This document shows positions 8,651-17,879 of a DNA stretch of 64,000 nt, in pieces. Each line of letters starts with the position of its first letter. Within the stretch, counting starts at the first letter, position 1. The position numbers and the translations under genes are program-made. This stretch comes from an uncultured Sphingomonadaceae bacterium (lineage in GTDB: Bacteria > Pseudomonadota > Alphaproteobacteria > Sphingomonadales > Sphingomonadaceae), in assembly GCA_947499975.1 (NCBI GenBank), contig CANMQE010000001.1, positions 310,001 through 374,000 on the forward strand. The letters are read 5' to 3'. The notes beneath the pieces are model-generated. The model was not told the origin of the DNA. It saw only the letters and a list, made by a program, of their open reading frames with translations, and searched no databases.

Positions 8651-10822
8651 TCACACGAAACTGTACGGGTCAATGTCCACGCCGATCCGCACGCCCGGCG
8701 GATGGTCGATCTGGGAAAGCCACGCGCGGATCACCTGCTGCAATTCCGCGCTGCGCCGTGCGTTCAGCAGCAGGCGATAGCGATAGCGCCCGCGCAGCAG
8801 CGCCATCGGGGCAGGCGCTGGGCCGAGGACCTGCACATCATCCAGATGCGGGCGCGTATCGCCAAGGCGGTTGGCCGCGTCCCGCGCCTCGCGCTCGTCC
8901 TCGCTGGAGATAATGATAGCGGCCCACCTGCCGAAAGGAGGAGCGCCGGCATAACGGCGCGCCTCGGTTTCTGCCTCGTAAAAGGCATCGCGGTCGCCCG
9001 CTTCCAGCGCCGCGATCACCGGCGCTTCGGGGTGGCGCGTCTGGATCAGCACTTCGCCCGGCTTCGCGCCGCGTCCGGCACGGCCTGCCACCTGCGCCAC
9101 CTGCTGGTATGTGCGCTCCGCCGCGCGAAGGTCTCCGCCCTCCAGACCCAGATCGGCATCGATCACGCCCACCAGCGTCAGTTCGGGAAAGTGGAAACCC
9201 TTGGTGACTAGCTGCGTCCCCACGATGACGTCGATAGCCTTCGCTTCTGCCATGGCGACGAATTCGGCGGCTTTCTCGGGCGAGTTGAGCGTATCTGACG
9301 TGACGAGCGCCACCCGCGCTTCGGGCAGCAGGCCGGCCACCTCGTCGGCGATCCGCTCCACGCCGGGGCCGCAGGCGACGAGGCAGTCGGGCTCGCCGCA
9401 TTCGGGGCATTTTTCCGGCGGCACGGTTTCGTGGCCGCAGTGGTGGCAGGCGAGACGCTTGGACAGGCGGTGCTCCACCAGCCATGCGCTGCAATTGGGG
9501 CACTGGAAGCGGAAGCCGCAATGGCGGCAGAGTGTGAGAGGAGCATAGCCGCGCCGGTTGAGGAACAGCAGCGATTGCTCGCCCTTCTCCAGCCTGTCCA
9601 ACAGTGCTTGGCGCAGCGGCGGAGCGATCCAGGCGCCGCTGCCGGGCTTTTCCTCTGTCAGGTCCACCAGCTTGATATCGGGCATTTGCGCGCCGCCAAA
9701 ACGGCTGGGCAGCACCAGCTTCTCATAAATGCCGGTGTCCGCCATATGCAGGCTTTCCAGCGCGGGCGTGGCGCTGGCGAGCACCACGGGCATCTTCTCG
9801 AAATGCGCGCGCATCACAGCTACGTCGCGGGCGTTGTAGCGCACGCCTTCGTCCTGCTTGAAACTGATCTCGTGCGCCTCGTCCACCACAATCAGGCCAA
9901 GGCTGGCATAGGGCAGGAACAGGGCAGAGCGAGCCCCCACCACCACCTGAGCCTCGCCACTTGCAATGGCGCGCCACGCCCGGCGACGCTCGGTGGATTT
10001 CAGCGAGGAATGCCACACGACAGGGGCAGTACCGAAACGCGCTTCGAACCGGCCGAGAAACGCCTCGGTCAGAGCGATTTCGGGCAGCATCACCAGCACC
10101 TGCCGGCCTGCCGCGATGGCGGCGGCGATAGCCTCGAAATACGTTTCCGTCTTGCCCGACCCGGTAACGCCGTCCAGCAGAATGGGAGCAAATTTGCGTG
10201 CCTGCACCGCTTTCACCAACCGGTCCGAAACCTCGCGCTGATCTGCGGAAAGATCGGGCTGGTGGTAATCGGCGCTGGCACGGGGATAGGGGCGATCCAG
10301 GTCCACCTCCACCGGCTCCAGTACGCCCTGGTTAACCAAGCCGCGCAGCACGGCTTCGGATACGCCGGAAAGGCCTGAAAGCTCGCGGATCGTGGCCTGT
10401 TCGCCATCCAGCGCATCGATCGCCTGCTGGCGCTGCGGCGTCATGCGTTCAGGCGTGCCGCCTGTCAGCCGGTATTCCGTCATGGTGGCAGGCCCGCGCA
10501 GCGCGCCGCCACTGGCAATCACCATGCGCGCCACCGCCGCCAGCGGGGCGACATAGTAATCCGCCGTCCATTCGATCAATCGCCGCAACTGCGCCGTGAT
10601 CGGCGGCACGTCCAGCACGCCCAGCAAGGGGCGCAACTTGTTCTCGGGCACCGGATCGGTCGGCAGGCGTTCATCTTCCCAGACTATACCTGTCACCTGA
10701 CGCGGCCCCAGCGGAGCGACCACGACGGACCCATGCTCGACCGCCATGCCCTCCGGCACCCGGTAATCGAGCGGGCCGAGCGCGGCGTTCATGACGAGGA
10801 GGCGGACGCGGGAAGCAGGCAT
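8651..10822 (-). CDS. priA: Primosomal protein N' (replication restart helicase PriA)
   Basis: The protein is 723 residues from ATG 10822 (MPASRVRLLV). The open frame continues 260 codons further upstream but overlaps the divergent DUF4197 gene and looks non-coding there. Walker A is DGVTGSGKTE (217-226) and the DEAH box is at 314-317. A zinc module follows with paired cysteines at 432/435, 441/444, 459/462 and 472/475. PriA reloads DnaB at stalled forks. Length and motif order are normal for the family. The gene is divergent from the lipoprotein gene at 10889. Confidence 0.96.
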   Translation of the reverse strand: MPASRVRLLVMNAALGPLDYRVPEGMAVEHGSVVVAPLGPRQVTGIVWEDERLPTDPVPENKLRPLLGVLDVPPITAQLRRLIEWTADYYVAPLAAVARMVIASGGALRGPATMTEYRLTGGTPERMTPQRQQAIDALDGEQATIRELSGLSGVSEAVLRGLVNQGVLEPVEVDLDRPYPRASADYHQPDLSADQREVSDRLVKAVQARKFAPILLDGVTGSGKTETYFEAIAAAIAAGRQVLVMLPEIALTEAFLGRFEARFGTAPVVWHSSLKSTERRRAWRAIASGEAQVVVGARSALFLPYASLGLIVVDEAHEISFKQDEGVRYNARDVAVMRAHFEKMPVVLASATPALESLHMADTGIYEKLVLPSRFGGAQMPDIKLVDLTEEKPGSGAWIAPPLRQALLDRLEKGEQSLLFLNRRGYAPLTLCRHCGFRFQCPNCSAWLVEHRLSKRLACHHCGHETVPPEKCPECGEPDCLVACGPGVERIADEVAGLLPEARVALVTSDTLNSPEKAAEFVAMAEAKAIDVIVGTQLVTKGFHFPELTLVGVIDADLGLEGGDLRAAERTYQQVAQVAGRAGRGAKPGEVLIQTRHPEAPVIAALEAGDRDAFYEAETEARRYAGAPPFGRWAAIIISSEDEREARDAANRLGDTRPHLDDVQVLGPAPAPMALLRGRYRYRLLLNARRSAELQQVIRAWLSQIDHPPGVRIGVDIDPYSFV

Positions 10823-10888
10823 TGTCCGCCATATGGGCCAGCCGTCTGGGGCAGACAACAGCCTGCCTGCTAGGAGATGAATTGCATT

Positions 10889-11596
10889 ATGACCGACTTG
10901 ACAATTTCTGACGGCAAACCCGCCCTGATGGGCCGCCGCCGTTTCATGGGCGGTGCCCTTGCATCCGGCGCATTGATGCTGCCTGCCTGCCAGAGCTTTG
11001 GCGGATGGAGCCTGACGGACGCGATCCGGCAACTGCTTTATCTCTCCAGCGAGCGGGCCTTCGTGAGGCTGACCGCGCCGGGCGGCTTCTGGGACGAGCA
11101 GGTGGCGGCGCTGGGCCTGAACGGCCTGCTTGGCACGCGCGGCGGCGTGGTGGCCGATATCCTTACCTCCTCTCTGTTCAAGAGCCGGCTGGAGGGCGCA
11201 TTTGCCGATATCGCCATCGAAGGTGCGGCGCGCGCTGCCCCGGTGGTGGCCGATGCGGTGCGGGTGGTCGGCATTCGCAATGCAGTGGCGCTGGTAAACG
11301 GCGGACCCACCGCTGCCACGTCCTTCCTGCGCGATGATCTGGGGCTGATGCTGGTGGATGCGATGGTGCCCGAACTGGGCGATGCCATGCGCTTTGCCAA
11401 CGAGCCGTTGGTGTCGGAACTGCTGGCAGGCCTGACGGGTATCGATGTGGGCGGCGTGGCCCGCAACCTTGCAGCACAGGTGGACGATGCCATCTGGCGC
11501 GAGATGGGCGCAGAGGAAGCTGCCATCAGGCGCAACCCGCGCTCCACCAACGATCCGCTGCTTATTGGCGTGTTTGGGGCAGGGGCAGCCCTTTAG
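10889..11596 (+). CDS. DUF4197 family lipoprotein
   Basis: This protein of 235 residues carries a Tat-like run (RRRFMGG, 16-22), then a hydrophobic stretch ending in a lipobox-like LPAC with Cys34. It is therefore probably a periplasmic lipoprotein exported by Tat or Sec. The body is the mostly helical DUF4197 pattern (GGFWDEQVAALGLNGLLGTRGG, then RDDLGLMLVDAMVPELGDAMRF); function unknown. ATG 10889 was chosen because GGAG at 10873-10876 is 12 bases upstream, whereas ATG 10877 directly abuts the GGAG. It lies just upstream of cobT on the same strand (57-base gap). Confidence 0.78.
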   Translation: MTDLTISDGKPALMGRRRFMGGALASGALMLPACQSFGGWSLTDAIRQLLYLSSERAFVRLTAPGGFWDEQVAALGLNGLLGTRGGVVADILTSSLFKSRLEGAFADIAIEGAARAAPVVADAVRVVGIRNAVALVNGGPTAATSFLRDDLGLMLVDAMVPELGDAMRFANEPLVSELLAGLTGIDVGGVARNLAAQVDDAIWREMGAEEAAIRRNPRSTNDPLLIGVFGAGAAL

Positions 11597-11653
11597 CCCC
11601 TTGCGCACCCGCCGGAACAGTCTCTAGGCAGCGCGCCTGAGAAAGCTGCCTTT

Positions 11654-13477
11654 ATGTCCGACGAATCCCCACTCGACCGTTTCAAGCTGGCCCTGACAGG
11701 CGCGGCGCGTGCCGTTGCGCGCGATGCGGAACTGGAAATCGGCTGGACGGCCGACCAGCCATCGCAAACCGGCAAGAGCGCGCGCGTGCCGATGCCGGGT
11801 CGTGAAATTTCGCCCGATCAGGCCAGCGAAGCGCGCGGCTTTGCCGACAGCTTTGCCTTGCGCCTGCGCCATCACAACGGGGCGCTCCATGCAAGGATGC
11901 GCCCCGACGATGGCGACGCGCGCGCATGTTATGACGCGATAGAGCGCGCCCGTTACGAGGCCATCGGCGAAACGGAATACACCGGGATGCGCGGCAATCT
12001 GGAGGTGATGAACCAGCGCCGCGTGGCTGCCGATCCCATCTCCAGCGCGCAGTCTGCCGAAGATGTTCCGCTGCACACCGCGCTGGGCCTGATGCTGCGC
12101 GAACAGCTTACCGGCCAGCCGATCCCCGATGCCGCGCGCGAAGGCGTGGAAATGGTGCGGGAGTTCGTGGAAAGCCGCACTGGCGATGATTTCGAACAGC
12201 TTTCCGATGCACTGCACGATCAGTCCGCCTTCCAGAAGCTGGGCCTCGATATGCTGCGCCATCTCGACATGGTGCCGATGGAGCCGGAGGACGCCGACGG
12301 TTTCGACGACGATGACGAGGCCGACGACGGGCAGGACGAGACGCAGGACGACAACCAGGACGAGGACGGTGCCGACCAGTCCGACCAGCCGGAAACCCGT
12401 GCCGAAGGGGCCGAGGGCGAAGAAGGCGAGGGCGACGAAAGCGACCAGACACCCGGCGAGGACGAGCTCGCCGAAGGCGATCCCGGCGATGACGGCGAGG
12501 AAATGCAGCTGCCGCAGCGCAAGAACGCGCCCTGGCAGGATATTCCCGGCACTTTCGACTACAAGGCCTTCACCACCAGTTTCGATGAAGTGGTGGAAGC
12601 CACCGAGCTTTGCGATTTCGAGGAACTGGACAGGCTACGCGCCTATCTGGACAGTCAGCTTGCAGGCCTTGCCGGGGTAACGACGCGGCTGGCCAACAGG
12701 TTGCAACGCCGCCTGATGGCGCAGCAGAACCGCAGCTGGGATTTCGATCAGGAAGAAGGGCTGCTGGATGCCGCACGGCTGGCGCGCGTCGTGGTCAGCC
12801 CCGGGCACTCTCTCAGTTACAAGCAGGAGCAGGAGCAGGAGTTCAAGGACACCGTCGTGACCCTGCTGATCGACAATTCCGGCAGTATGCGCGGACGGCC
12901 CATCTCCATCGCCGCCATAAGCGCGGATATCCTTGCCCGCACGCTGGAACGCTGCGGCGTGAAGGTGGAGATCCTGGGTTTCACCACCCGCGCGTGGAAG
13001 GGCGGGCAAAGCCGGGAGAAATGGCTTGCCGACGGTCGCCCCGAGAATCCCGGCCGGCTGAACGATGTGCGTCATATCATCTACAAGAAGGCGGACGAGC
13101 CGATGCGCCGCGCCCGCCGCAGCCTTGGCCTGATGATGCGCGAAGGCCTGCTGAAGGAGAACATCGACGGCGAGGCTTTGCTGTGGGCGCACGACCGCCT
13201 TCTGGCCCGTCCCGAAGATCGGCGCATCATGATGGTGATCAGCGACGGCGCGCCGGTGGACGACAGCACGCTGAGCGTGAACAGCGCAGGCTATCTCGAA
13301 GCGCATCTGCGCAAGGTGATCGAATGGATCGAGAAAGTCAGCCCCGTGCAGCTCGTCGCCATCGGCATCGGCCATGACGTGACGCGCTACTACAAGAAGG
13401 CCGTGACGATCATGGATGCAGAGCAGCTGGGCGGCACGATCATCGAGCAGCTGGCCGACCTGTTCGAGGTGGAATGA
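11654..13477 (+). CDS. cobT: Aerobic cobaltochelatase subunit CobT
   Basis: This 607-residue protein is CobT of the CobNST chelatase, which inserts cobalt into hydrogenobyrinic acid a,c-diamide in the aerobic B12 pathway. It has the CobT N-terminal region, a long acidic Asp/Glu/Gln linker (about 210-285), and a C-terminal von Willebrand A domain whose MIDAS motif is DNSGS (Asp407, Ser409, Ser411). CobT works with the AAA+ subunit CobS, usually encoded beside it; no cobS is in this window. The methylmalonyl-CoA mutase at 52492 is a B12 user. The stop overlaps the next start (ATGATGA). Confidence 0.95.
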   Translation: MSDESPLDRFKLALTGAARAVARDAELEIGWTADQPSQTGKSARVPMPGREISPDQASEARGFADSFALRLRHHNGALHARMRPDDGDARACYDAIERARYEAIGETEYTGMRGNLEVMNQRRVAADPISSAQSAEDVPLHTALGLMLREQLTGQPIPDAAREGVEMVREFVESRTGDDFEQLSDALHDQSAFQKLGLDMLRHLDMVPMEPEDADGFDDDDEADDGQDETQDDNQDEDGADQSDQPETRAEGAEGEEGEGDESDQTPGEDELAEGDPGDDGEEMQLPQRKNAPWQDIPGTFDYKAFTTSFDEVVEATELCDFEELDRLRAYLDSQLAGLAGVTTRLANRLQRRLMAQQNRSWDFDQEEGLLDAARLARVVVSPGHSLSYKQEQEQEFKDTVVTLLIDNSGSMRGRPISIAAISADILARTLERCGVKVEILGFTTRAWKGGQSREKWLADGRPENPGRLNDVRHIIYKKADEPMRRARRSLGLMMREGLLKENIDGEALLWAHDRLLARPEDRRIMMVISDGAPVDDSTLSVNSAGYLEAHLRKVIEWIEKVSPVQLVAIGIGHDVTRYYKKAVTIMDAEQLGGTIIEQLADLFEVE

Positions 13478-13980
13478 TGAAAAAACTCTTGGCGCTTGTC
13501 CTGCTCGTCGCCCTGATGGTGGGCGGCTGGTATTTCGCCTCCCCGTGGCTTGCCATGAAAGGCCTTTCCGATGCGGCGCAGGCTGGCGATACGGCAGAGC
13601 TGGAAGAGCGGGTCGATTTTCCCGCCCTGCGCGCTTCCGTCAGCGAACAGATCAGCGAAGCCACCCGGCGGCGGCAGGGTGAAGGTGGCGGCGGCCTGCT
13701 CGATCAGGTTGGTGGCGTTCTCGTGGAGCGGATTGGCCGCGCCACGGTGGACCGCGCGCTGAACCCGCAGATGGTCGGCAATCTGGTGACGAACGGCGGC
13801 TTTGCCGCAGGCCTGCTGCCGGAGCGGCTGCGCGGTCAGGAAATCGACTGGAACGTGGAGCGCGAGGGGATGGATTTCTTCCGCGCTCTCGGCACGTTCG
13901 AGGATGGCACCGCGGGCCCGATCCTGCTGTTCCGCCGCGATGGCCTCGGCTGGAAGCTGACCGGTTTTGAATTGCCGTAA
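13474..13980 (+). CDS. DUF2939 family membrane-anchored protein
   Basis: This 168-residue protein (167 if ATG 13477 is used) has one N-terminal membrane segment ([17 protein letters not shown]). The rest is predicted to face the periplasm. The pattern of a short helix, [15 protein letters not shown], an acidic region, and a terminal domain ending in [12 protein letters not shown] fits DUF2939. No biochemical function is known to me. Its start overlaps the cobT stop, so expression is coupled, but I see no mechanistic link to B12 synthesis. Confidence 0.8.
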   Translation: MMKKLLALVLLVALMVGGWYFASPWLAMKGLSDAAQAGDTAELEERVDFPALRASVSEQISEATRRRQGEGGGGLLDQVGGVLVERIGRATVDRALNPQMVGNLVTNGGFAAGLLPERLRGQEIDWNVEREGMDFFRALGTFEDGTAGPILLFRRDGLGWKLTGFELP

Positions 13981-14015
13981 GGCCCATTGCCTCTTCGCAG
14001 GCTGCCGCTTAAGCG

Positions 14016-15476
14016 ATGGCGGCAATGTCTGACCTCAAGCTCTTCAATTCGCTTACCCGCCGGATCGAGCCTTTCGTGCCCGTGCACACAGGTGAAGCAC
14101 GCGTCTATACCTGCGGGCCCACGGTTTATAACTACCCGCACATCGGCAACATGCGCGCCTATGTGTTTGCCGATGTCCTGGGCCGCACGCTAAGCTGGAA
14201 GGGTTACAAGCTCACCCACGTCATCAACATTACCGATGTGGGCCACCTCACGGACGATGCCGACGCGGGCGAGGACAAGCTGGAGAAGGCTGCGGCAGAA
14301 CGTGCGCAATCCATCTGGGATATCGCGCGACATTACACAGAGGCCTATTGGGCGGACGTGAAGGCGTTGAACATCCGCCAGCCCGCGCACTGGTCCGTTG
14401 CCACGGACTACATTGAAGAGATGATCGATTTTGCGAAAAGCATTGCGGACAAGCATTGCTACGAACTGGGCAGCGGCCTTTATTTCGATGTTTCCACCGT
14501 CGCAGATTACGGGCGATTGGCGCGCGCCGTGACGGAAGATGGTGAAGGTCGGATCGACGCGGTGGAAGGCAAGCGCAATGCTGCCGATTTTGCCATCTGG
14601 CGAAAGACCCCTGCTGGCGAGAAGCGCCAGATGGAATGGGATTCCCCCTGGGGAAAGGGTGCCCCTGGCTGGCACCTGGAATGCAGCGTGATGGGCGGTA
14701 AGTTGCTGGGCTTTCCCTTCGACATTCATACAGGCGGCATCGATCATCGCGAAATCCACCATCCCAACGAGATCGCGCAGAACCAGGCTTTCTGCGGCTG
14801 CGGCGGATTGTCCGATGCGGCGAACAGCGGCGCGCGCATCTGGATGCACAACAATTTCCTGGTCGAGCGCAGCGGCAAGATGAGCAAGTCCTCGGGCGAA
14901 TTCCTCAGGCTGCAACTGCTGATCGACAAAGGATACCACCCGCTCGCCTATCGAATGATGTGCCTGCAGGCGCATTACCGCAGCGAACTGGAATTCAGCT
15001 GGGACGGGCTGGGCGCGGCACTGACCCGATTGAAGCGCATGGTGATGCAAGCGGAGCGTGTTGCCGATGCCGAGGCGGGAACAGTCGACCATCCGAAATT
15101 CGCTCCCCTGCTGGAGAAATTCGAGACCGCGCTGAGCGACGATCTCAACACCGCAATCGCTCTCACCACGCTGGAAGACGCGCTGGCGGTGAAGAAGGTG
15201 GATGCGGGTGCGAAGCGCGCCGTTGTCGAGCATATGGACGCCGTGCTCGGCCTGGGATTGATGGACATTTCTCGTGCCGATCTGCGCATTCGGCCCATGT
15301 CTGCCGTCATCGAGGAAACCGAGATTGACGATGCGCTGTCCCGCCGCAAGGAGGCGCGGGCGGAAAAGGACTTTGCAACATCTGACGCGATCCGTGACGA
15401 GCTAGCCGCCAAGGGCGTGGAAGTGATGGACGGCGACCCCATGGGCTGGGAATGGTCTCTGGAAGACAGCAAGTGA
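14016..15476 (+). CDS. cysS: Cysteinyl-tRNA synthetase
   Basis: This 486-residue class I synthetase attaches cysteine to tRNA-Cys. The N-terminal Rossmann fold shows YTCGPTVYNYPHIGNMRAY, with Cys at the zinc-site position and HIGN as the HIGH motif. KMSKS appears as GKMSKSSGEF. Zinc ligands include the cysteine in LECSVM and the histidine in DHREIHH. The DALR-type C-terminal helices follow. ATG 14016 is used, but ATG 14025 (MSDLKLF) is equally possible. The last 4 bases overlap the next gene's GTG. Confidence 0.96.
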   Translation: MAAMSDLKLFNSLTRRIEPFVPVHTGEARVYTCGPTVYNYPHIGNMRAYVFADVLGRTLSWKGYKLTHVINITDVGHLTDDADAGEDKLEKAAAERAQSIWDIARHYTEAYWADVKALNIRQPAHWSVATDYIEEMIDFAKSIADKHCYELGSGLYFDVSTVADYGRLARAVTEDGEGRIDAVEGKRNAADFAIWRKTPAGEKRQMEWDSPWGKGAPGWHLECSVMGGKLLGFPFDIHTGGIDHREIHHPNEIAQNQAFCGCGGLSDAANSGARIWMHNNFLVERSGKMSKSSGEFLRLQLLIDKGYHPLAYRMMCLQAHYRSELEFSWDGLGAALTRLKRMVMQAERVADAEAGTVDHPKFAPLLEKFETALSDDLNTAIALTTLEDALAVKKVDAGAKRAVVEHMDAVLGLGLMDISRADLRIRPMSAVIEETEIDDALSRRKEARAEKDFATSDAIRDELAAKGVEVMDGDPMGWEWSLEDSK

Positions 15477-16411
15477 CCCACGCCGTTCTGCCCGGCTGGA
15501 TGCGAAAGCGGCTGGAAGCGCGACTGCCCGACTGGATCGATGCCGCTTGGTGGAGCGACGAGGACGATCTGCTTTCCCTCGCCAGCGAGGCCGACATTGG
15601 TTGGTTCGACATGCATGTAAAGCCGCCGGCGCTGGAGGCGATGGCAAGGGCGCACAAGCTGCAATGGCTGAATTCTGCCTATGCCGGGGTCGACTGGATG
15701 CCGCTGGACGATCTTCACCAGCGCGGCGTGAAACTCACCTGCGGTTCAGGGCTGGCTGCCGGTCAGGTGGCGGAGTTCGCCGTGATGGCGATGCTCGCCT
15801 ATGCCCGCGGTTATCGCGAGATCGTGAGGGCGGGGGACCGGCATGAGTGGCTTTCGCGGCCGCCCTCCACCCGCGAAATGGCAGGCAGCCGTGCGCTAAT
15901 CCTCGGCTATGGGGCCATCGGGCAGGCTGTTGCGCGGATGCTGGAAGGTTTTGACGTTGAATGCGTGCCGGTGCGCAGCAAGCCGGGCGACGGCGTGCTG
16001 GGCCCGGACGAATGGCGCGAAAGGCTTGGAGAATTCGACTGGATCGTGCTGAGCCTGCCCTATACCTCCGAGACGGCAGACGTGATTGGCGGGGCAGAAC
16101 TCGCCGCGATGAAGGCCGATGGCGTACTGGTGAATTTCGGCCGCGCCGAAGTGGTGGAACAGGATGCGCTGGTTTCCGCGCTGGAGGCAGAGAGCATCGG
16201 TGGCGCGATCCTGGACCTGACCCTGCCGGAGCCGCTTCCTGCCGACCACCGATTGTGGGAACTGGAAAACGCGCACATCACCATGCACATCTGCGGCATC
16301 CCGAACGAGGCGAGCCGTGAACGCGCAGCACAGCGTTTCCTCGACAATTGCGCGCGCTTTCGGGCCGGGCAGGAACTGGAAGCGCAGGTGGATCTTCGGC
16401 GCGGTTACTGA
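15473..16411 (+). CDS. D-2-hydroxyacid dehydrogenase family protein
   Basis: This 312-residue NAD(P)-dependent oxidoreductase has the typical two-domain form: an N-terminal catalytic half and a Rossmann domain with GYGAIGQAVA. Later blocks include VNFGRAEVVEQDAL (Arg of the active site), DLTLPEPLPADHRLW and a His near HITMHI. The family reduces 2-keto acids or oxidises D-2-hydroxy acids; the substrate cannot be read here. GTG 15473 was chosen because it gives a 4-base GTGA overlap with cysS and has a GGAAGA upstream. ATG 15452 would lie deeper inside cysS. Confidence 0.85.
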   Translation: MTHAVLPGWMRKRLEARLPDWIDAAWWSDEDDLLSLASEADIGWFDMHVKPPALEAMARAHKLQWLNSAYAGVDWMPLDDLHQRGVKLTCGSGLAAGQVAEFAVMAMLAYARGYREIVRAGDRHEWLSRPPSTREMAGSRALILGYGAIGQAVARMLEGFDVECVPVRSKPGDGVLGPDEWRERLGEFDWIVLSLPYTSETADVIGGAELAAMKADGVLVNFGRAEVVEQDALVSALEAESIGGAILDLTLPEPLPADHRLWELENAHITMHICGIPNEASRERAAQRFLDNCARFRAGQELEAQVDLRRGY

Positions 16412-16423
16412 GCGCTCTACCGG

Positions 16424-16465
16424 AGGTTTCCGGTCTCGGCCGCGAAGGCCGGGAACCGGAAACCT
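16424..16465. terminator. Hairpin between convergent genes
   Basis: A perfect 11-base inverted repeat (16424-16434 with 16455-16465) encloses a second short stem (CGGCC/GGCCG). A smaller repeat, CTGATC/GATCAG, follows directly. It lies between the dehydrogenase gene and the convergent gene ending at 16479 and could stop transcription from both sides. No clear T-run is present. Confidence 0.6.
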
Positions 16466-16478
16466 GATCGCCCGGTGA

Positions 16479-16835
16479 TCAGCCTTCCTCCAGCAGCAAT
16501 ATCTCGCAGATGACTGTCAGCCGAGGTGGCCGTGTCACGCTGATTGCCTCGGCAATCGCGGCATCGGCTACCAGCTGGCCGCGGATCGTGAATTCGTGAT
16601 CGGGCAAGGCGGCGATGAATCTCTCTCCCGCTTCCACGGCATCCTGCCCTTCGAACACCAGCCCCAGGCGGTGGCGCGCGCCGGCAAAGGTGATGCTGGC
16701 CCAGCTCAGCTCTGAATGGGAGGCGATCCGCCCTTTCCCGTCGCACAGATTGGTGATGGCATCCGCCAGCAATTCGCGAGGCCCGCGCCTGGTGCGGCGC
16801 TTCGTCGGTGGAGGGGTGATCTGGTCAGTATGCAT
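16479..16835 (-). CDS. Conserved small protein of unknown function
   Basis: This 118-residue protein begins with a proline- and arginine-rich tail (PPPTKRRTRRGPRELLADAI) and continues as a compact alpha/beta domain (ASITFAGARHRLGLVFEGQ, then LPDHEFTIRGQLVADAAI). I recognise no family. Its start overlaps the end of the upstream 62-residue gene by 11 bases, so the two are probably translated together. The pair is divergent from the S24 repressor and may be controlled by it (inference). Confidence 0.65.
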   Translation of the reverse strand: MHTDQITPPPTKRRTRRGPRELLADAITNLCDGKGRIASHSELSWASITFAGARHRLGLVFEGQDAVEAGERFIAALPDHEFTIRGQLVADAAIAEAISVTRPPRLTVICEILLLEEG

Positions 16836-17013
16836 TCGTGGTCTCGCGATATCTGTTCATGAAATGTTCCACCCGTTTTTCCGTTTCAGCCCTCGGGGTA
16901 CGGCCATTGCGCAAATCCAGCACGAATCGCGGATCGCGTGTGGCGAGGCGTCCGAACCTTGTGGGCGGCATGCGCGTATGGCGCAGAAATACTTCGATCT
17001 TGCGGATGAGCAT
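16825..17013 (-). CDS. Small DNA-binding-like protein (62 residues)
   Basis: The short basic sequence includes RHTRMPPTRFGRLATRDPRF and ends in a helix with REVEHFM-type spacing (EKRVEHFMNRY). The arrangement resembles small helix-turn-helix proteins, with a Thr-Arg-Phe-Gly turn and an RDPRFV recognition-like helix. That reading is by eye. The gene starts 142 bases from the divergent S24 repressor gene and shares its control region. Another name for the type would be a Cro-like protein, but no homology is shown. Confidence 0.6.
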   Translation of the reverse strand: MLIRKIEVFLRHTRMPPTRFGRLATRDPRFVLDLRNGRTPRAETEKRVEHFMNRYRETTNAY

Positions 17014-17090
17014 GCAGCGTATCCCTCTTCCGGTTTCCCTTCGTTTTCGAGCACTTGTGCGACTCGATGAGGACTTTCTCGCTGCCGAAA

Positions 17091-17147
17091 TCCTACTTGT
17101 CTAGGAAAAATACATCGTGTAGGAGGATTTTGCATCACAGCATAGGA
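17091..17147. promoter_or_regulatory. Divergent control region with repeated TAGGA sites
   Basis: The 142-base gap between the 62-residue gene and the S24 repressor holds TCCTA at 17091-17095 and TAGGA at 17102-17106, 17120-17124 and 17143-17147. The first two face each other as an inverted pair; the others are direct repeats. This is the place where an autoregulating LexA/cI-type repressor would bind. The operator role is inference. Confidence 0.4.
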
Positions 17148-17155
17148 AGAGCCGT

Positions 17156-17788
17156 ATGGACGCGCGTGCAAGACTGGCAGATCTGGCAAAGGAGCGGGGC
17201 GTGAGCCTTGCTGCACTTTCGCGCATGCTTTCGCGTAATCCTACGTATCTTCAGCAATATATCACGAAGGGCAGCCCCAGGAAGCTGGAGGAAGAGGACC
17301 GCCGCATCCTCGCCGAATTCCTCGGTGTTGCCGAAAGCAAACTGGGCGGGCCTCAGGAAAATTCCTACGCCCGCCGCGAACAGAAGGACTGGGTGGAAGT
17401 GCCGCGCCTCGATATCGGCGCGTCCGCGGGGCCAGGCGCGCTGGGGGCTGAGGAGAAGGTGTTCGATGCCTTCCGCTTCTCGCGCCGCTGGCTGGCCGAG
17501 CAGGGGCTGGACGGCAAGAGCCTCTCCGCCATTCGCGTGGTGGGCGATTCGATGGAGCCACTGCTACGGGAAGGAGACGAGGTGCTCGTCGATTGCCGCC
17601 AGCAGCCGTTCCGCGACGGCGTGCACGTGGTGCGTCTGGACGAACTGCTGCTGGTGAAGCGCGTGGCGTCGAAGGGCGGGGGACGCTATTCGCTGCTCAG
17701 CCAAAACCTTGCCTATCCGCCGATCGACGTGGGCGCGGAGGATTTCGAGGTCATTGGCCGCGTGGTGTGGAAAAGCGGGCGGGTTTGA
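17156..17788 (+). CDS. S24 family (LexA/cI-like) self-cleaving transcriptional regulator
   Basis: This 210-residue protein has an N-terminal DNA-binding-like domain (about 1-65, with VSLAALSRMLSRNPTYLQQY) and a C-terminal peptidase S24 domain. The catalytic pair is Ser132 (GDSMEP) and Lys168 (LLLVKRV). An Ala91-Gly92 bond lies about 40 residues before the serine, where LexA/cI proteins are cut. It is not the housekeeping LexA by sequence feel: the HTH differs. It may be induced by RecA during DNA damage. It is divergent from two small genes. A weak GC hairpin lies after the stop (17797-17815). Confidence 0.85.
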   Translation: MDARARLADLAKERGVSLAALSRMLSRNPTYLQQYITKGSPRKLEEEDRRILAEFLGVAESKLGGPQENSYARREQKDWVEVPRLDIGASAGPGALGAEEKVFDAFRFSRRWLAEQGLDGKSLSAIRVVGDSMEPLLREGDEVLVDCRQQPFRDGVHVVRLDELLLVKRVASKGGGRYSLLSQNLAYPPIDVGAEDFEVIGRVVWKSGRV

Positions 17789-17879
17789 CACTGATTGCCG
17801 GGATCTGCGCCCGGCTTGATACGAACGCGCGGCGCGCGGGGCGCTTGCATCCTGCGCCGCTCCTCGCCAACTACCACCC

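Noticed and set aside
10823..11608. N-terminal extension of priA by 260 codons
   Set aside because: It covers the divergent DUF4197 gene and has no PriA similarity; ATG 10822 gives the family-standard start.
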